Assembly (NCBI GenBank): GCA_040756515.1
Contig: JBFLYW010000003.1
Span: forward strand, 124,001-188,000
Direction: 5' to 3'
Source: DSXH01 sp020724325
Lineage (GTDB): Bacteria > Bacteroidota > Ignavibacteria > Ignavibacteriales > Melioribacteraceae
Length of the DNA: 64,000 nucleotides
This document shows positions 44,153 to 53,732 of this stretch, piece by piece (position 1 is the first letter of the stretch; the number at the start of each line of letters is the position of its first letter). The notes below the pieces were generated by a model. The model did no database searches. It was given only the letters and a program-made list of their open reading frames with translations, and was not told where the DNA came from. The translations under genes were made by a program, and so were the position numbers.

Positions 44153-44743
44153 TTACTCTCTATAAATGTTTTTTAATAATTTTTGCAGTTGTGTTCTCCC
44201 CCTGTTAATTCTGGATTTAACCGTCCCGATAGAAAGAGTAGTAATATCGGCAATTTCTTCGTATGACAACCCTTGAATATCTCGTAATATAACAACTTCT
44301 CGATAAACCGGTCTAACTCTTAAAAGAGCACGCTGAATCATTTCATTTTTAATATTGCTGTCTGTAGATTTATCGGGAGCCAAAAAGGATTTATCTTCAA
44401 TTTGAATGGAACGTTCTTCATCGGAATTATCGATTGAAAAGAAATTTCTTCTTTTTCTACGTTTCAATTCGTTTTTAGCAAGATTACCGGCAATTGTATA
44501 GATCCAGGTTGAAAACTTAGCAAATTCCCTATATGAGTCTTTGTTAAGATAAAATTTAATCATCGTATCCTGGACAATATCTGTGCAAGCATCCCGATCC
44601 CCCACAAATCTGAATACAAAATTCATTAATGGATCCTTATAACGCTTGACCAAAATTTCGTATGCATCCAACGTGTTGGAAACCTGAAATTCTTTTATTA
44701 ACTCTTCGTCTGTTAACTCAGTTAAATTCCTAATAAGTGTCAA
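44153..44743 (-). CDS. ECF-type RNA polymerase sigma factor
   Basis: 196 residues. Region 2 (about 25-95) includes DACTDIVQDTMIKFYLNKDSY and FSTWIYTIAGNLAKNELKRRKR; region 4 (about 130-190) has YREVVILRDIQGLSYEEIADITTLSIGTVKSRINRGR. Region 3 is missing, as in ECF factors. The start is TTG, with AAGG five bases upstream. The next gene is a probable membrane anti-sigma factor, suggesting an envelope-stress switch. Members of this group commonly control envelope or oxidative stress; its regulon is unknown. Confidence 0.92.
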   Translation of the reverse strand: MTLIRNLTELTDEELIKEFQVSNTLDAYEILVKRYKDPLMNFVFRFVGDRDACTDIVQDTMIKFYLNKDSYREFAKFSTWIYTIAGNLAKNELKRRKRRNFFSIDNSDEERSIQIEDKSFLAPDKSTDSNIKNEMIQRALLRVRPVYREVVILRDIQGLSYEEIADITTLSIGTVKSRINRGRTQLQKLLKNIYRE

Positions 44744-44835
44744 TTATACCTTGTCAAATTTGGGATTGTTTCAAAATCTTGTGTTCAATTTTATTTAATA
44801 AAAATGTTTTTTCATTATTCTAATAGATTGTTTAA

Positions 44836-45846
44836 TTAATCCAGCAATTCCGAAATTAATATAGAAATAATCGTTTTAGAATTCATATTAGTAGACTTGA
44901 CCGATATATCTGCGTTAAGAAGAGCATTGGAAGCCTTAAGCAGGCGTTCGTCGGTCATAAAAAATTTAGCTCTTTTACAATTAACATAATAAAACCAGCT
45001 GACTTTAAGCATACCGGCACCTTCGTTATCATTCACATTTGACCTCTGCAATTCTGTAATTTGCGCAATGGTAATTAGATATTTAGAAAGCATATTTATA
45101 ATAAAAACAATATCAACCCCGGCGTCTATTAGATTGAAAGCGATCTCTAAAGATTTTCCTTTATCTCTAAGTGCAAGTGACTCCTGAAGATCAAAAATTG
45201 AATATTGCTTTGTAGGAGATACAATTTTTTTTATGTCATCAAAAGTAAAACGGGAATTATTAATTGAATAGTTGTAGATTTTCTCCAACTGCATTTCGAG
45301 TAAACTTTTATCCTCACCAACAATTTCAATTATTCCGCGAGCTGTATTAGAATCAATATTCAATTTTACTTTGGAAGATTTATTCACAAGCCACTCAATT
45401 AAGTCGTCCCCTTTTTCTATTTTCGCTTCGAAAATACTTTTCTTACTTACCAGCAATGAATAAGGTTCTTTAGATGTATCGCTAATTTTACCGTAATAAG
45501 CACAGACTACAATTGTGAACTCCGGCGGATTTAGTATGAATTTATTTAGTTCTTTTTTATTGCTGAGTATTTCAAAGTTCTTTAGTATCAATAATTTTTT
45601 ACCGCCGCCAAACGGAAAAGAATAAGCCAGGTCCAGTATCTGAGTAAGATTACTGTTTTTATTTATTGAAATAAATTCCTTGTCAAATTCAGATCGAACC
45701 ATCGGTTCAATTTTTTTACGGATTTCCTCAATCGAATTATCAATTGTATAATCATCTTCACCAAAAAGAAAATAAATTGGGAGCAGTTTTTCCTTTGTAA
45801 GGAATTTTGGAATTTCATTAACCGAAGGAATTTTTGTTTTTACCAT
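44836..45846 (-). CDS. holA: DNA polymerase III delta subunit
   Basis: 336 residues. HolA opens the beta clamp within the clamp loader. The N-terminal LPIYFLFGEDDYTIDNSIEEI matches the family start, domain II continues through VVCAYYGK, and the C-terminal helical collar follows from about 215. The ATPase core is degenerate, as expected for delta. It begins directly next to the stop of the MetS-like small gene, so it is transcribed with the transporter. The fit to the family is good although sequence conservation in HolA is low. Confidence 0.88.
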   Translation of the reverse strand: MVKTKIPSVNEIPKFLTKEKLLPIYFLFGEDDYTIDNSIEEIRKKIEPMVRSEFDKEFISINKNSNLTQILDLAYSFPFGGGKKLLILKNFEILSNKKELNKFILNPPEFTIVVCAYYGKISDTSKEPYSLLVSKKSIFEAKIEKGDDLIEWLVNKSSKVKLNIDSNTARGIIEIVGEDKSLLEMQLEKIYNYSINNSRFTFDDIKKIVSPTKQYSIFDLQESLALRDKGKSLEIAFNLIDAGVDIVFIINMLSKYLITIAQITELQRSNVNDNEGAGMLKVSWFYYVNCKRAKFFMTDERLLKASNALLNADISVKSTNMNSKTIISILISELLD

Positions 45847-45960
45847 TTATTCAGGAATTTCTTTTTTATTTTTTTCGAATTTAATTGCCCGTCTTAAAAA
45901 AAATATTACACCGCCCCATACGGTTCCAATTACAAACAGAGCGGTGAAAATAGTTTCCAT
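45847..45960 (-). CDS. MetS-like small subunit of the NSS transporter
   Basis: 37 residues (METIFTALFVIGTVWGGVIF plus a basic tail FLRRAIKFEKNKKEIPE). One membrane helix is followed by positive charges, so the tail should face the cytoplasm. Its ATG begins one base after the stop of the NSS transporter, a coupled TGA-A-ATG junction. Small MetS subunits next to MetP-type NSS transporters are known in Corynebacterium and have relatives elsewhere. Length, topology and position fit well. It is easily missed because of its size. Confidence 0.75.
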   Translation of the reverse strand: METIFTALFVIGTVWGGVIFFLRRAIKFEKNKKEIPE

Positions 45961-45961
45961 T

Positions 45962-47431
45962 TCAATTCTCGCTTTTAAGGATTGTTCTTACAAACGTTTT
46001 GTTCAACAAAAAGAAAACAGATAGAATAATAAACCATTGAGCTAAACAGGTTCCTAAATTTTCCGGATGAAATGGATTCCACCATTCCGGGTCCCACGTA
46101 GTAGATGAGATAAGCCACCATAATAACAGTACCGTAACTTCAATTGGTATTAAAAAAGTAATTACAACATTATACCATTTTCCAATTTTTATATCACTAC
46201 CGAACCCGTTTATAATTTCTGTTCTAAATTTTTCTACACCAAATTTAATTAAGGAGAACGAAATAAACGCACCGCTTAAAATTAATCCTACACCCCAAAC
46301 CCAATCCTGATTAATAAAGAATTTCATATTCAGGGCAGAAGGAATTCCAAGGATAAATCCAGCCCCGGCAACAATTAAAATTGACTTTTTTCTGGATAGA
46401 CCAAAATCCATTGTTGTTTTTGTGGCTAATTCGATCATAGAAAAAAGAGAAGTAAGTGCCGCAAAAGAGAGCGCCAGGAAGAAAAGTGAAGCGAATATTG
46501 TATTTACCAAAATACTATTCGACATTTTAGAAAATAACAGCGGTAAATAGATAAATGTTAAACCTGTGTTAGCCGGACCAGATTGTGATATCTGCATCAT
46601 TGCATCAGTAGAACTGAGTGCAAATACGGTAGAAAAGATAGTAATTCCGGCAATCAGCGATACAGAATTATTTCCAAAACCAATTAATGCAGCATTAAGA
46701 GCAATATCTTCTTTCTTCTTCATATAAATTGCGTAGGTCATAATTAACCCCCAGCCGGCACCTGTATCCCATGCATTTTGTGTTAATGCGTTAAGCCATA
46801 CCTTATAATCTAGAATATTTTCCATCCTGGGTGTAAATAAGTACTTAATTCCTTCTATTGCATTTGGAAGAGTAACAGCACGTATAAGAAGAATTACTAG
46901 AATAATAAGTAACGACGAAACAAGGTAACGATTTGCTTTTTCAATTCCTTTAACTACACCTCTATAAATTACAAATCCGCCAATCACCATAGCAATAAAA
47001 TGATAAAGAACCGGCGAGCCGCTTTCTGAAAAATGCTGCCAGTAGGTTAAATGGCTTGTTGTATTAAACAAATCTCCTGTAGAAGCAGAAATAAAGTATC
47101 TAATACACCATCCGGTTACAACCGAATAATAAAACATAATTGCTGTTGAGACAAAAGCAATAAATGCGCCCATCCAAGCAAAATTGATTCCGGCTGTCTT
47201 TCCAATTGCACCGATAGGTGATAATCTGGTTGATTTACCAATTGCAAACTCTGCAATTATTAATGGAACTGACCAGATCAACAAAAAAATAACCCAGGGA
47301 ATTAAAAATGAACCCCCGTCATTTTGAGCTACAACTCTCGAAAACCGCCAGATATTACCCGTGCCAACGGCAATTCCAAGTGTCGATAATAATAGTCCCC
47401 AGCGTGATGTAAAAAATTCTTTCTGCTGCAT
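45962..47431 (-). CDS. Neurotransmitter:sodium symporter (NSS) family amino-acid transporter, MetP-like
   Basis: 489 residues with 11-12 membrane segments. The first segment carries the sodium/substrate motif GIAVGTGNIWRFSR, followed by GGSFLIPWVIFLL and PIGAIGKTAG. The family imports amino acids with sodium; MetP of Corynebacterium carries methionine and alanine. The 37-residue MetS-like partner downstream supports the MetP group. The substrate here is inferred, not shown. The cyclophilin gene lies 5 bases upstream. Confidence 0.88.
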   Translation of the reverse strand: MQQKEFFTSRWGLLLSTLGIAVGTGNIWRFSRVVAQNDGGSFLIPWVIFLLIWSVPLIIAEFAIGKSTRLSPIGAIGKTAGINFAWMGAFIAFVSTAIMFYYSVVTGWCIRYFISASTGDLFNTTSHLTYWQHFSESGSPVLYHFIAMVIGGFVIYRGVVKGIEKANRYLVSSLLIILVILLIRAVTLPNAIEGIKYLFTPRMENILDYKVWLNALTQNAWDTGAGWGLIMTYAIYMKKKEDIALNAALIGFGNNSVSLIAGITIFSTVFALSSTDAMMQISQSGPANTGLTFIYLPLLFSKMSNSILVNTIFASLFFLALSFAALTSLFSMIELATKTTMDFGLSRKKSILIVAGAGFILGIPSALNMKFFINQDWVWGVGLILSGAFISFSLIKFGVEKFRTEIINGFGSDIKIGKWYNVVITFLIPIEVTVLLLWWLISSTTWDPEWWNPFHPENLGTCLAQWFIILSVFFLLNKTFVRTILKSEN

Positions 47432-47436
47432 ATAAA

Positions 47437-48066
47437 TCAGAATGCTCTTTTCTCTATTGTTACACTTTGCATAACTACATTATCAATAGGTCGGTCCATG
47501 TTATTTGTTGGGACCTGACTTATCGCATTAATTACATCCATCCCTTTAATAACCTTACCAAAAACGGAATGACGTGCATTCAGCCATGGTGTAGGAACAA
47601 CGGTAATAAAAAATTGACTTCCATTAGTATTAGGTCCGGCATTAGCCATAGAAACAATTCCGGGAGAATCGTGCATTAGAGAAGGAACAAACTCATCTTC
47701 AAATTTAGCACCGTAAATACTTTCACCGCCCATTCCTGTTCCTGTTGGGTCACCTCCTTGAATCATAAAATTTTTTATAACCCTATGAAAGATGATTCCG
47801 TTGTAATAACCTTTTATTGCAAGTCCGGCAAAATTCTTAACTGTTCTTGGCACATCGCGTGCATATAATTCTATTTCGAATGTTCCGATATTTGTTTGAA
47901 CAGTTGCAGTTAGTTTTTCATTATTCTTCAATTCAATTAGATTATCCAAAGAATCTCCTTTTTCAATAATTGTTTGATTTTTTTCTTTAGTATCACTTTC
48001 TTTATTACTTGAGCAGGAGATAATCATAAATCCTATTAAGATAATCCCCAATACTTTTCTATGCAT
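47437..48066 (-). CDS. Peptidyl-prolyl cis-trans isomerase, cyclophilin-type lipoprotein
   Basis: 209 residues. A lipoprotein signal ends in MIISC (Cys18), then a charged linker and a compact bacterial cyclophilin domain (about 52-207): GTFEIELYARDVPRTVKNF, GIIFHRVIKNFMIQGGDPTGTGMGG, NGSQFFITVVPTPWLN and HSVFGKVIKGMDVI. The catalytic Arg is in FHRVI. It should fold proteins in the periplasm while tethered to a membrane. It is followed by the NSS transporter and preceded by uppP. Confidence 0.93.
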   Translation of the reverse strand: MHRKVLGIILIGFMIISCSSNKESDTKEKNQTIIEKGDSLDNLIELKNNEKLTATVQTNIGTFEIELYARDVPRTVKNFAGLAIKGYYNGIIFHRVIKNFMIQGGDPTGTGMGGESIYGAKFEDEFVPSLMHDSPGIVSMANAGPNTNGSQFFITVVPTPWLNARHSVFGKVIKGMDVINAISQVPTNNMDRPIDNVVMQSVTIEKRAF

Positions 48067-48076
48067 TTTTACCTCC

Positions 48077-48925
48077 TTATGGTTTAATTATACCGTTATA
48101 AACGATTACTAAAATAATTACACCTATAACAATTCGATAGATGATAAAGATAAAAGTCGTTTTATTTTTCAAGTACCTTAACAGAAATTCAATTGATAAA
48201 TAGCCAAAGATTCCAGAAATAATTGTAGCAACAATTAATGTAATAAGTCCTTTACTATCGATGTAATTAAGAGCAATATAAAACTGAAGCAAGCCGCTTG
48301 CAGCAATAGCGGGAATACTCATCAAAAAAGAAAAACGAGCAGCCGTTTCTCTGCTGAAACCCAAAAAAATTGCAGCAGTAATTGTAGTTCCGGATCGCGA
48401 CGATCCCGGAATGAGTGCAAAAGATTGTGCTACTCCAATTAATAATGCGTCATACCATTTTATATCGCCGTAGGATCTGTTAAACTTACCCGTCTTCTCT
48501 GCAAATGCCAGAATAACAGCAAGAATTATTAAACTTCCAGAAATTACATAAAGATTTTTTGTTAATGCGCCTTCAATCATTTCTTTTAAGCCGAGTCCTA
48601 TAATAATTACAGGAATGGTTGCAATAACAAGATACCAGCCCATAAGAGAATTTTGACTTTGGGAAGAAAAACTTTTCCTTTTTACTAGAACTTCGGAAAT
48701 AAAATCTCTTAGAATCAGCCAGAGATCTTTCCAGAAATAAATTATTACAGCAAGTAACGTACCAAGTTGAATAACAGCAATAAACGCCGTCCACCTTTCC
48801 GGATTAACATCAGAAATTAAATTCATCAATTTGCCGGCAACAGTAAGATGACCGGTGCTGCTTATAGGAATAAATTCCGTTAATCCCTGAATTATGCCCA
48901 GAATAATTGCTTCAAGAATATTCAT
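48077..48925 (-). CDS. uppP: Undecaprenyl-diphosphate phosphatase (BacA/UppP)
   Basis: 282 residues, about eight membrane segments. It recycles the undecaprenyl carrier for peptidoglycan and surface polysaccharides. The two catalytic motifs are GLTEFIPISSTGHL near the N-terminus and IPGSSRSGTTI in the middle. It follows the outer-membrane protein by 9 bases and precedes the cyclophilin. It fits the envelope emphasis of this half of the window. Confidence 0.97.
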   Translation of the reverse strand: MNILEAIILGIIQGLTEFIPISSTGHLTVAGKLMNLISDVNPERWTAFIAVIQLGTLLAVIIYFWKDLWLILRDFISEVLVKRKSFSSQSQNSLMGWYLVIATIPVIIIGLGLKEMIEGALTKNLYVISGSLIILAVILAFAEKTGKFNRSYGDIKWYDALLIGVAQSFALIPGSSRSGTTITAAIFLGFSRETAARFSFLMSIPAIAASGLLQFYIALNYIDSKGLITLIVATIISGIFGYLSIEFLLRYLKNKTTFIFIIYRIVIGVIILVIVYNGIIKP

Positions 48926-48934
48926 AAAAACCTT

Positions 48935-49573
48935 TTAGAGTATATAAGTAATGCCAACTTTTAGACCAACAGAAATGGAATTGAGATTAACATTTTCACT
49001 ATTAGTAAAGTTGAATATTTTATTCCCGGTATCAGATGATAATTCATTCGTAATGTCATACCTTAGATCAAGTCCTATCAGCACATAAAAATTGCCGGAG
49101 AGAAGCGTATTAGCATCAGCTCTAAATAATAAACCGAACCCGTTAGCAGAGAAATTAGTTTTGGTAATAATTGTTTCGTTCAGGGATACAATTCTTACTC
49201 CAATTCCACCGCCAAATTTGAATTTGTAACCCTCACCAGCCAAAATATAATAACCAATTAAACTGGGCCGGTGCATTGTATACGAAATATCGTAAACTCC
49301 TCCGGTGTTCATTAACGTGGAATATGAGTCGATAGCTAAACTGTATTCGAATCCAAGCAAAAATTTTTTACTGGTTTGATATCCTATTTCACCGGAAAAA
49401 TTGATTGACGTGTTAAACGACTTTAACTTATTATTAACCGGTGCAAAATTATAATTGATATAATCTCTATAAGCCGGCGAGGATTTGTAGTCAATACCCA
49501 TCGCAAGACTGAAATCCCATTGCGCGTATAGATTTATTAGCGGAAGAAAAAGAAGAAAAATTATTTTTTTCAT
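48935..49573 (-). CDS. Predicted outer-membrane beta-barrel protein
   Basis: 212 residues. A signal peptide (MKKIIFLLFLPLINLYAQ) precedes alternating amphipathic strands such as FLLGFEYSLAIDS, YKFKFGGGIGVRIVSL and FYVLIGLDLRYDIT, ending in SISVGLKVGITYIL, a typical barrel terminus. It resembles small OmpA-like or porin-family barrels with about eight strands, but I do not recognise a family. It overlaps the upstream flippase-like gene by 4 bases and precedes uppP. Confidence 0.65.
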   Translation of the reverse strand: MKKIIFLLFLPLINLYAQWDFSLAMGIDYKSSPAYRDYINYNFAPVNNKLKSFNTSINFSGEIGYQTSKKFLLGFEYSLAIDSYSTLMNTGGVYDISYTMHRPSLIGYYILAGEGYKFKFGGGIGVRIVSLNETIITKTNFSANGFGLLFRADANTLLSGNFYVLIGLDLRYDITNELSSDTGNKIFNFTNSENVNLNSISVGLKVGITYIL

Positions 49574-50643
49574 TTTGATTCCGAATTAATGTCAAAAACC
49601 GTATAGAAATTCTCCTTTTTAATTCCCTTTTTAACACGGAATTTATTTACCAGGTAAATTACAGCTATAGTTGAACCGATAAATATAGCATACGAAATAA
49701 AGTGAGTAAGCAAAGCATAGGCAGCACTCAATTCATAATCAAAATTGTAAAGTTGTGATAAAACAAAAATTGAAATTATGTGATAGGATCCTGTTCCGCC
49801 TGGAGTAGGAATTATTACACCGTAAGCGCTAATCGTCATAAAGACCCAGGCAAGTGCAAAACTTATTGCTCCATAATTTTGCATCTCCAGCATATAAAAC
49901 CCTACATAGGAATTAAGCGCATAAAGAAAGAGAATAAAAACGGTATAAATGATAATTGTAAAAATTGTTTTGAAACCCTGAATGCTGGATAGTCCGCTAA
50001 TTAATGTAGAAAAAAGTTCAGAAAATTTTTCAGATAATTTTTTATTGAATCTAGATATAACTTTTACAATAACAGAACCGAATTTTTGTTCATATTTAAC
50101 CATAAAGACAATTAGGAGTGAAACAATAAATATAGAAGTAAAACCGATTAATAAGGAAGTTTTAAGCCAGATAACCTGATTAAATAAATTACCCGGGAAG
50201 ATGTAAACGCTCAAAAGCGAAGCAAGTGCAAAGGCAGCTATATCAATTATTCTCTCAACTACAACAGTTCCAAGCATTGTAGTTCTGGAAAGCCCTTCCC
50301 ACCTTCCAATAAATAGCCCTCTATAAACTTCTCCAAGTCTGGGAATTACACAATTAACTCCATATCCAATCATAACAGCCGAGAACAGATTAAAAACGGA
50401 GACATCATGCTTAACTGATTTTATCATTACTTTCCATCTTAGTGCTCGTACATAGTGAGAGAGAAAAAAAACTAGTACATAAATTGCGAGCCAGAAAATA
50501 GAAGCATTTGCGATAAGGTAGAAAGATTTTTTTAAGTCAATATTTACAAATGCAAAATAGAGGAATAAGATTGTAAGAAGAACCGGAATTAGATAGCCGG
50601 TCAATTTTTTGAAATTGATTCTATTTCTCTCAGCGCAGGTCAA
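49570..50643 (-). CDS. Flippase-like integral membrane protein (UPF0104/LPG-synthase TM family)
   Basis: About 357 residues with eight membrane segments. The family mark is the block ALRWKVMIKS, then AVMIGYGVNCVIPRLGEVYRGLFIGRWEGLS, with VVERIIDI and TPGGTGSYHIISIFVL. Related domains flip lipid-linked substrates or lysyl-phosphatidylglycerol. The longest frame begins at a TTG (50706) deep inside lolA; the TTG at 50643, with AAAGGAA nine bases upstream and a short overlap with lolA, is the better start. Its substrate is unknown. Confidence 0.82.
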   Translation of the reverse strand: MTCAERNRINFKKLTGYLIPVLLTILFLYFAFVNIDLKKSFYLIANASIFWLAIYVLVFFLSHYVRALRWKVMIKSVKHDVSVFNLFSAVMIGYGVNCVIPRLGEVYRGLFIGRWEGLSRTTMLGTVVVERIIDIAAFALASLLSVYIFPGNLFNQVIWLKTSLLIGFTSIFIVSLLIVFMVKYEQKFGSVIVKVISRFNKKLSEKFSELFSTLISGLSSIQGFKTIFTIIIYTVFILFLYALNSYVGFYMLEMQNYGAISFALAWVFMTISAYGVIIPTPGGTGSYHIISIFVLSQLYNFDYELSAAYALLTHFISYAIFIGSTIAVIYLVNKFRVKKGIKKENFYTVFDINSESK

Positions 50644-51244
50644 TAATTTTTGTTCCTTTAGGAGGATAAAAATTGAATCGTGATTCTGAAATTTCGGGAT
50701 TCTCAAGAATATCTGTAAATCTGAAACTGAAGCGTATATCGAGCAAATCTACAATTTCCAGTTTACTAATAAGGTAAGAATTATTTATCCAGATTTTTAT
50801 TTCGCTTACGTCCAGCAGTTCATCTTTGGGAATCAACCGAATTACTTTTTCAAACTCTGTCGATTCTTCTTTTACGTAATTAATTCTGCATAAAGCCGGG
50901 TAATCGAAAATAAATCTCTCAATAGAAAACGAAGTAGGGTCATCGAAGAACGTGCTTATAACAACTTTTTTATTCGTTTTATCAAAATTCCAAACCGACT
51001 GCCCATTAGAAACAATAGTACTTTTTCTTAAATCAGCAATAAACTTGTTCTTGCGTTTATAGATAAACTTTCCGTTATCCTTGCTGATCGGTTTACCCTG
51101 GTTATCTGTTACCGTTTGAGAAAAATTTGCGCTAAAGCTGGAAATAGAATTAAACTTTGTCTGAACCATTTTTAGAATTTCGTTAGCATTTTGTGCAAAC
51201 AGAATTTGGGCGGTTAGAAAAAAGAAAAAGAATTTGATTTTCAT
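50630..51244 (-). CDS. lolA: Outer-membrane lipoprotein carrier protein LolA
   Basis: 204 residues with a signal peptide (MKIKFFFFFLTAQILFAQ). LolA ferries lipoproteins through the periplasm. The segments FSANFSQTVTDNQGKPISKDNGKFIYKRKNKF, SNGQSVWNFDKTNKKVVI and LEIVDLLDIRFSFRFTDI match the LolA half-barrel. LolB is usually absent in this phylum and is not seen here. ftsK lies 4 bases upstream, an order common in Bacteroidetes and Ignavibacteria. Confidence 0.9.
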   Translation of the reverse strand: MKIKFFFFFLTAQILFAQNANEILKMVQTKFNSISSFSANFSQTVTDNQGKPISKDNGKFIYKRKNKFIADLRKSTIVSNGQSVWNFDKTNKKVVISTFFDDPTSFSIERFIFDYPALCRINYVKEESTEFEKVIRLIPKDELLDVSEIKIWINNSYLISKLEIVDLLDIRFSFRFTDILENPEISESRFNFYPPKGTKIIDLR

Positions 51245-51248
51245 ATTC

Positions 51249-53732
51249 TTATAAAGATCTTAAAATAGTTTCGAGCTGTTCTTCGTTTTCTACAATAACT
51301 TCGCGTGCTTTGCTTCCTTCCGATGGTCCTACAATTCCGGCTTGTTCCAGCTGGTCAACAATTCTTGCTGCTCTCGAATATCCAAGTTTAAGTCTCCTCT
51401 GAAGCAGAGAAACCGAGCCCTGCTGATGTCTTACAACAACTCTTGCAGCTTCATCGAACATTGGATCGAGGTCAGATAGAAAATTGCCAGCTTCGGATTT
51501 TTTCTTTTCATACATTGAAGGTAAAAAGTAGCGTTTCGAAAATCCTTGTTGGGCATAAATAAAATTTGTTACTCTCTCAACTTCTTCGGTAGATATAAAA
51601 GCGTTTTGAATTCTTATTGGTTTTGGCATTCCGCCGGGTAAGAAAAGCATATCGCCGCTTCCCAATAATTGCTCTGCTCCGTTCATGTCAAGAATTGTAC
51701 GCGAATCAATTTTAGTTGCAACCTGATAAGCCATACGCGCGCTAAAATTCGCTTTAATTACGCCCGTAATAACATTAACGGAGGGTCGCTGTGTTGCAAG
51801 TATAAGATGAACTCCAACTGCTCGTGCAAGCTGAGCAAGACGTGCAATGGGTTCTTCAACTTCTTTGCCGGATGTAATCATCAAATCAGCTAATTCATCA
51901 ATAATTATAATTATGTACGGCAGTTTATGATTTTTTATTTCGTCAGTATCTTTTGGTCTTGTCTTAGGGTTAGATACTTTTTTATTGTAATCAACAATAT
52001 TGCGTACACCGGCTTTAGCAAGTTTATCGTATCGTTTCTCCATTTCGTATTCAACTGCTTTAAGCGCCAGTAATGCGTTAGAAGGATTTGTAATAATGTC
52101 TTCTTCAAGATCTGGTGATACTGCTAAAAAATGTTTATTTAATTTATTATAGAAAGAGAGTTCTATTTTTTTGGGGTCTATTATAACAAACTTAATATCG
52201 GATGGATGCTTTGCATATAAAAGACTATTGATAATCATATTAATGCCAACACTTTTTCCAGAACCGGTAGAACCGGCAATTAGCATATGCGGCATTTTTG
52301 CCAGGTCGGTTATATAAACATCCCCAGAAATTGTTTTGCCCAATGCTAAAGGTAATTCGCCTTTTGCTTCTTTCAATTTACTTATTACAGAACGTGCACG
52401 AACAATTGATGCTTGCGCATTTGGAATTTCGACTCCAATAGCGCTCTTGCCAGGAATTGGTGCAATTATTCTGATACCGCGTGCGGCAAGTGCAAGTGCA
52501 ATATCATGTTCAAGACTAACTATACGGCTTATTTTAACTCCTGGTGCCGGAACAATTTCGTATAATGTTACAACAGGACCGGGCGTAACGGTTATATCTT
52601 CTATTTGAATATCGAAGAGAGCAAGTTTCTCTTTTAGCAGTTCTGCATTACGTTTTAATTCGCTTTCATGAATTCTAACTTCTTCATCCTCTGCTGGAGT
52701 TAATAAATCCAGAGTAGGCGGAATGAAACTGATAGTTTCATCCCATTGATCAGGCAGACCGGCTTCTGTTTCTTTATCATTAATTTCCGGCAGTGAATCT
52801 TCAATTTTCTGTTTATCTGTTTTGGTTAGATCGATTTTTTTAGACTTAGGAGATTTCTCTTTTAAAAATTCCGGCTCAATTACTTTATCAAATTCATCTT
52901 TCTTTATAATTCTGATTCGTGTTTCTGGTATTTCTTCTTCTTCAACGGATCTATCTGCTTCTTCATCAAGTTTGAGGAGTGATTTCAATTTCTTATCGCC
53001 TCTCAAGCTTTTTATTTTGTTTAGGTTATCATCCGTTTCCACATCACCAGATTTTATTTTTACGTCAGATTCTTCGGTTTGGTCCGATTTATAAAATTTC
53101 TTAAAGAATTCAAGTATAGCCCCAAGGCGGATATCGAAAGCAACAATCAAAGAAACAACCATTGCAGCTAATAAGAAAATAATACTGCCAAGACCTCCAA
53201 AGAATTTACTAATTGTAATTCCGAAGAAGGCGCCGACATTTCCGGATAATTCATAAACATCTTTAAAGAGACCGAACTCCGGAGAAAATCTTAACATTCC
53301 AAAAAATGATGACAACAGAATTCCCATTACGAGCAGAAAATTGGTTACATAAATTGCCAGTTTATAAGATTGAGCACGCAAAACAGAATAGCCCCACACA
53401 AACATTATAACCGGAAAGATTAGCGAGAAATAACCCAGCGTTGAATGAATAAAGAAGTAAGAAATATAAGCACCAAAAATTCCAAGCCAGTTATGTGTTA
53501 AAGCAGCTTTATTTTTTAATTCCGGATTAGAGCTGAAAACGTTAAACAAATCTGCTAACCGGAACGAAAAGGAAGAATCATCATATCTGGAATAGGAAAG
53601 GATGCTTAAAAAAATCAAAAGAGCAAAAACGACTAAGAAAATACCAAGCAGCTTTTTCTTTTTAGCCGGCGATACAACAAAATACTCTTTTCCGTTGCCC
53701 GGGTTTTCTTTGGATTTATTTTTCTTCGGCAT
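51249..53732 (-). CDS. ftsK: DNA translocase FtsK
   Basis: 827 residues. Four or five N-terminal membrane segments (about 27-200), a charged linker (about 215-335), then the motor: Walker A AGSTGSGKSVG, Walker B YIIIIIDELADLM and RLAQLARAVGVHLILATQRPSVNVITG. The C-terminal gamma winged helix (about 760-827, SVSLLQRRLKLGYSRAARIVDQLE) recognises KOPS-type DNA. It pumps DNA at the septum and activates Xer recombination; a Xer gene is in the same window. The start overlaps comB by 17 bases. Confidence 0.97.
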   Translation of the reverse strand: MPKKNKSKENPGNGKEYFVVSPAKKKKLLGIFLVVFALLIFLSILSYSRYDDSSFSFRLADLFNVFSSNPELKNKAALTHNWLGIFGAYISYFFIHSTLGYFSLIFPVIMFVWGYSVLRAQSYKLAIYVTNFLLVMGILLSSFFGMLRFSPEFGLFKDVYELSGNVGAFFGITISKFFGGLGSIIFLLAAMVVSLIVAFDIRLGAILEFFKKFYKSDQTEESDVKIKSGDVETDDNLNKIKSLRGDKKLKSLLKLDEEADRSVEEEEIPETRIRIIKKDEFDKVIEPEFLKEKSPKSKKIDLTKTDKQKIEDSLPEINDKETEAGLPDQWDETISFIPPTLDLLTPAEDEEVRIHESELKRNAELLKEKLALFDIQIEDITVTPGPVVTLYEIVPAPGVKISRIVSLEHDIALALAARGIRIIAPIPGKSAIGVEIPNAQASIVRARSVISKLKEAKGELPLALGKTISGDVYITDLAKMPHMLIAGSTGSGKSVGINMIINSLLYAKHPSDIKFVIIDPKKIELSFYNKLNKHFLAVSPDLEEDIITNPSNALLALKAVEYEMEKRYDKLAKAGVRNIVDYNKKVSNPKTRPKDTDEIKNHKLPYIIIIIDELADLMITSGKEVEEPIARLAQLARAVGVHLILATQRPSVNVITGVIKANFSARMAYQVATKIDSRTILDMNGAEQLLGSGDMLFLPGGMPKPIRIQNAFISTEEVERVTNFIYAQQGFSKRYFLPSMYEKKKSEAGNFLSDLDPMFDEAARVVVRHQQGSVSLLQRRLKLGYSRAARIVDQLEQAGIVGPSEGSKAREVIVENEEQLETILRSL

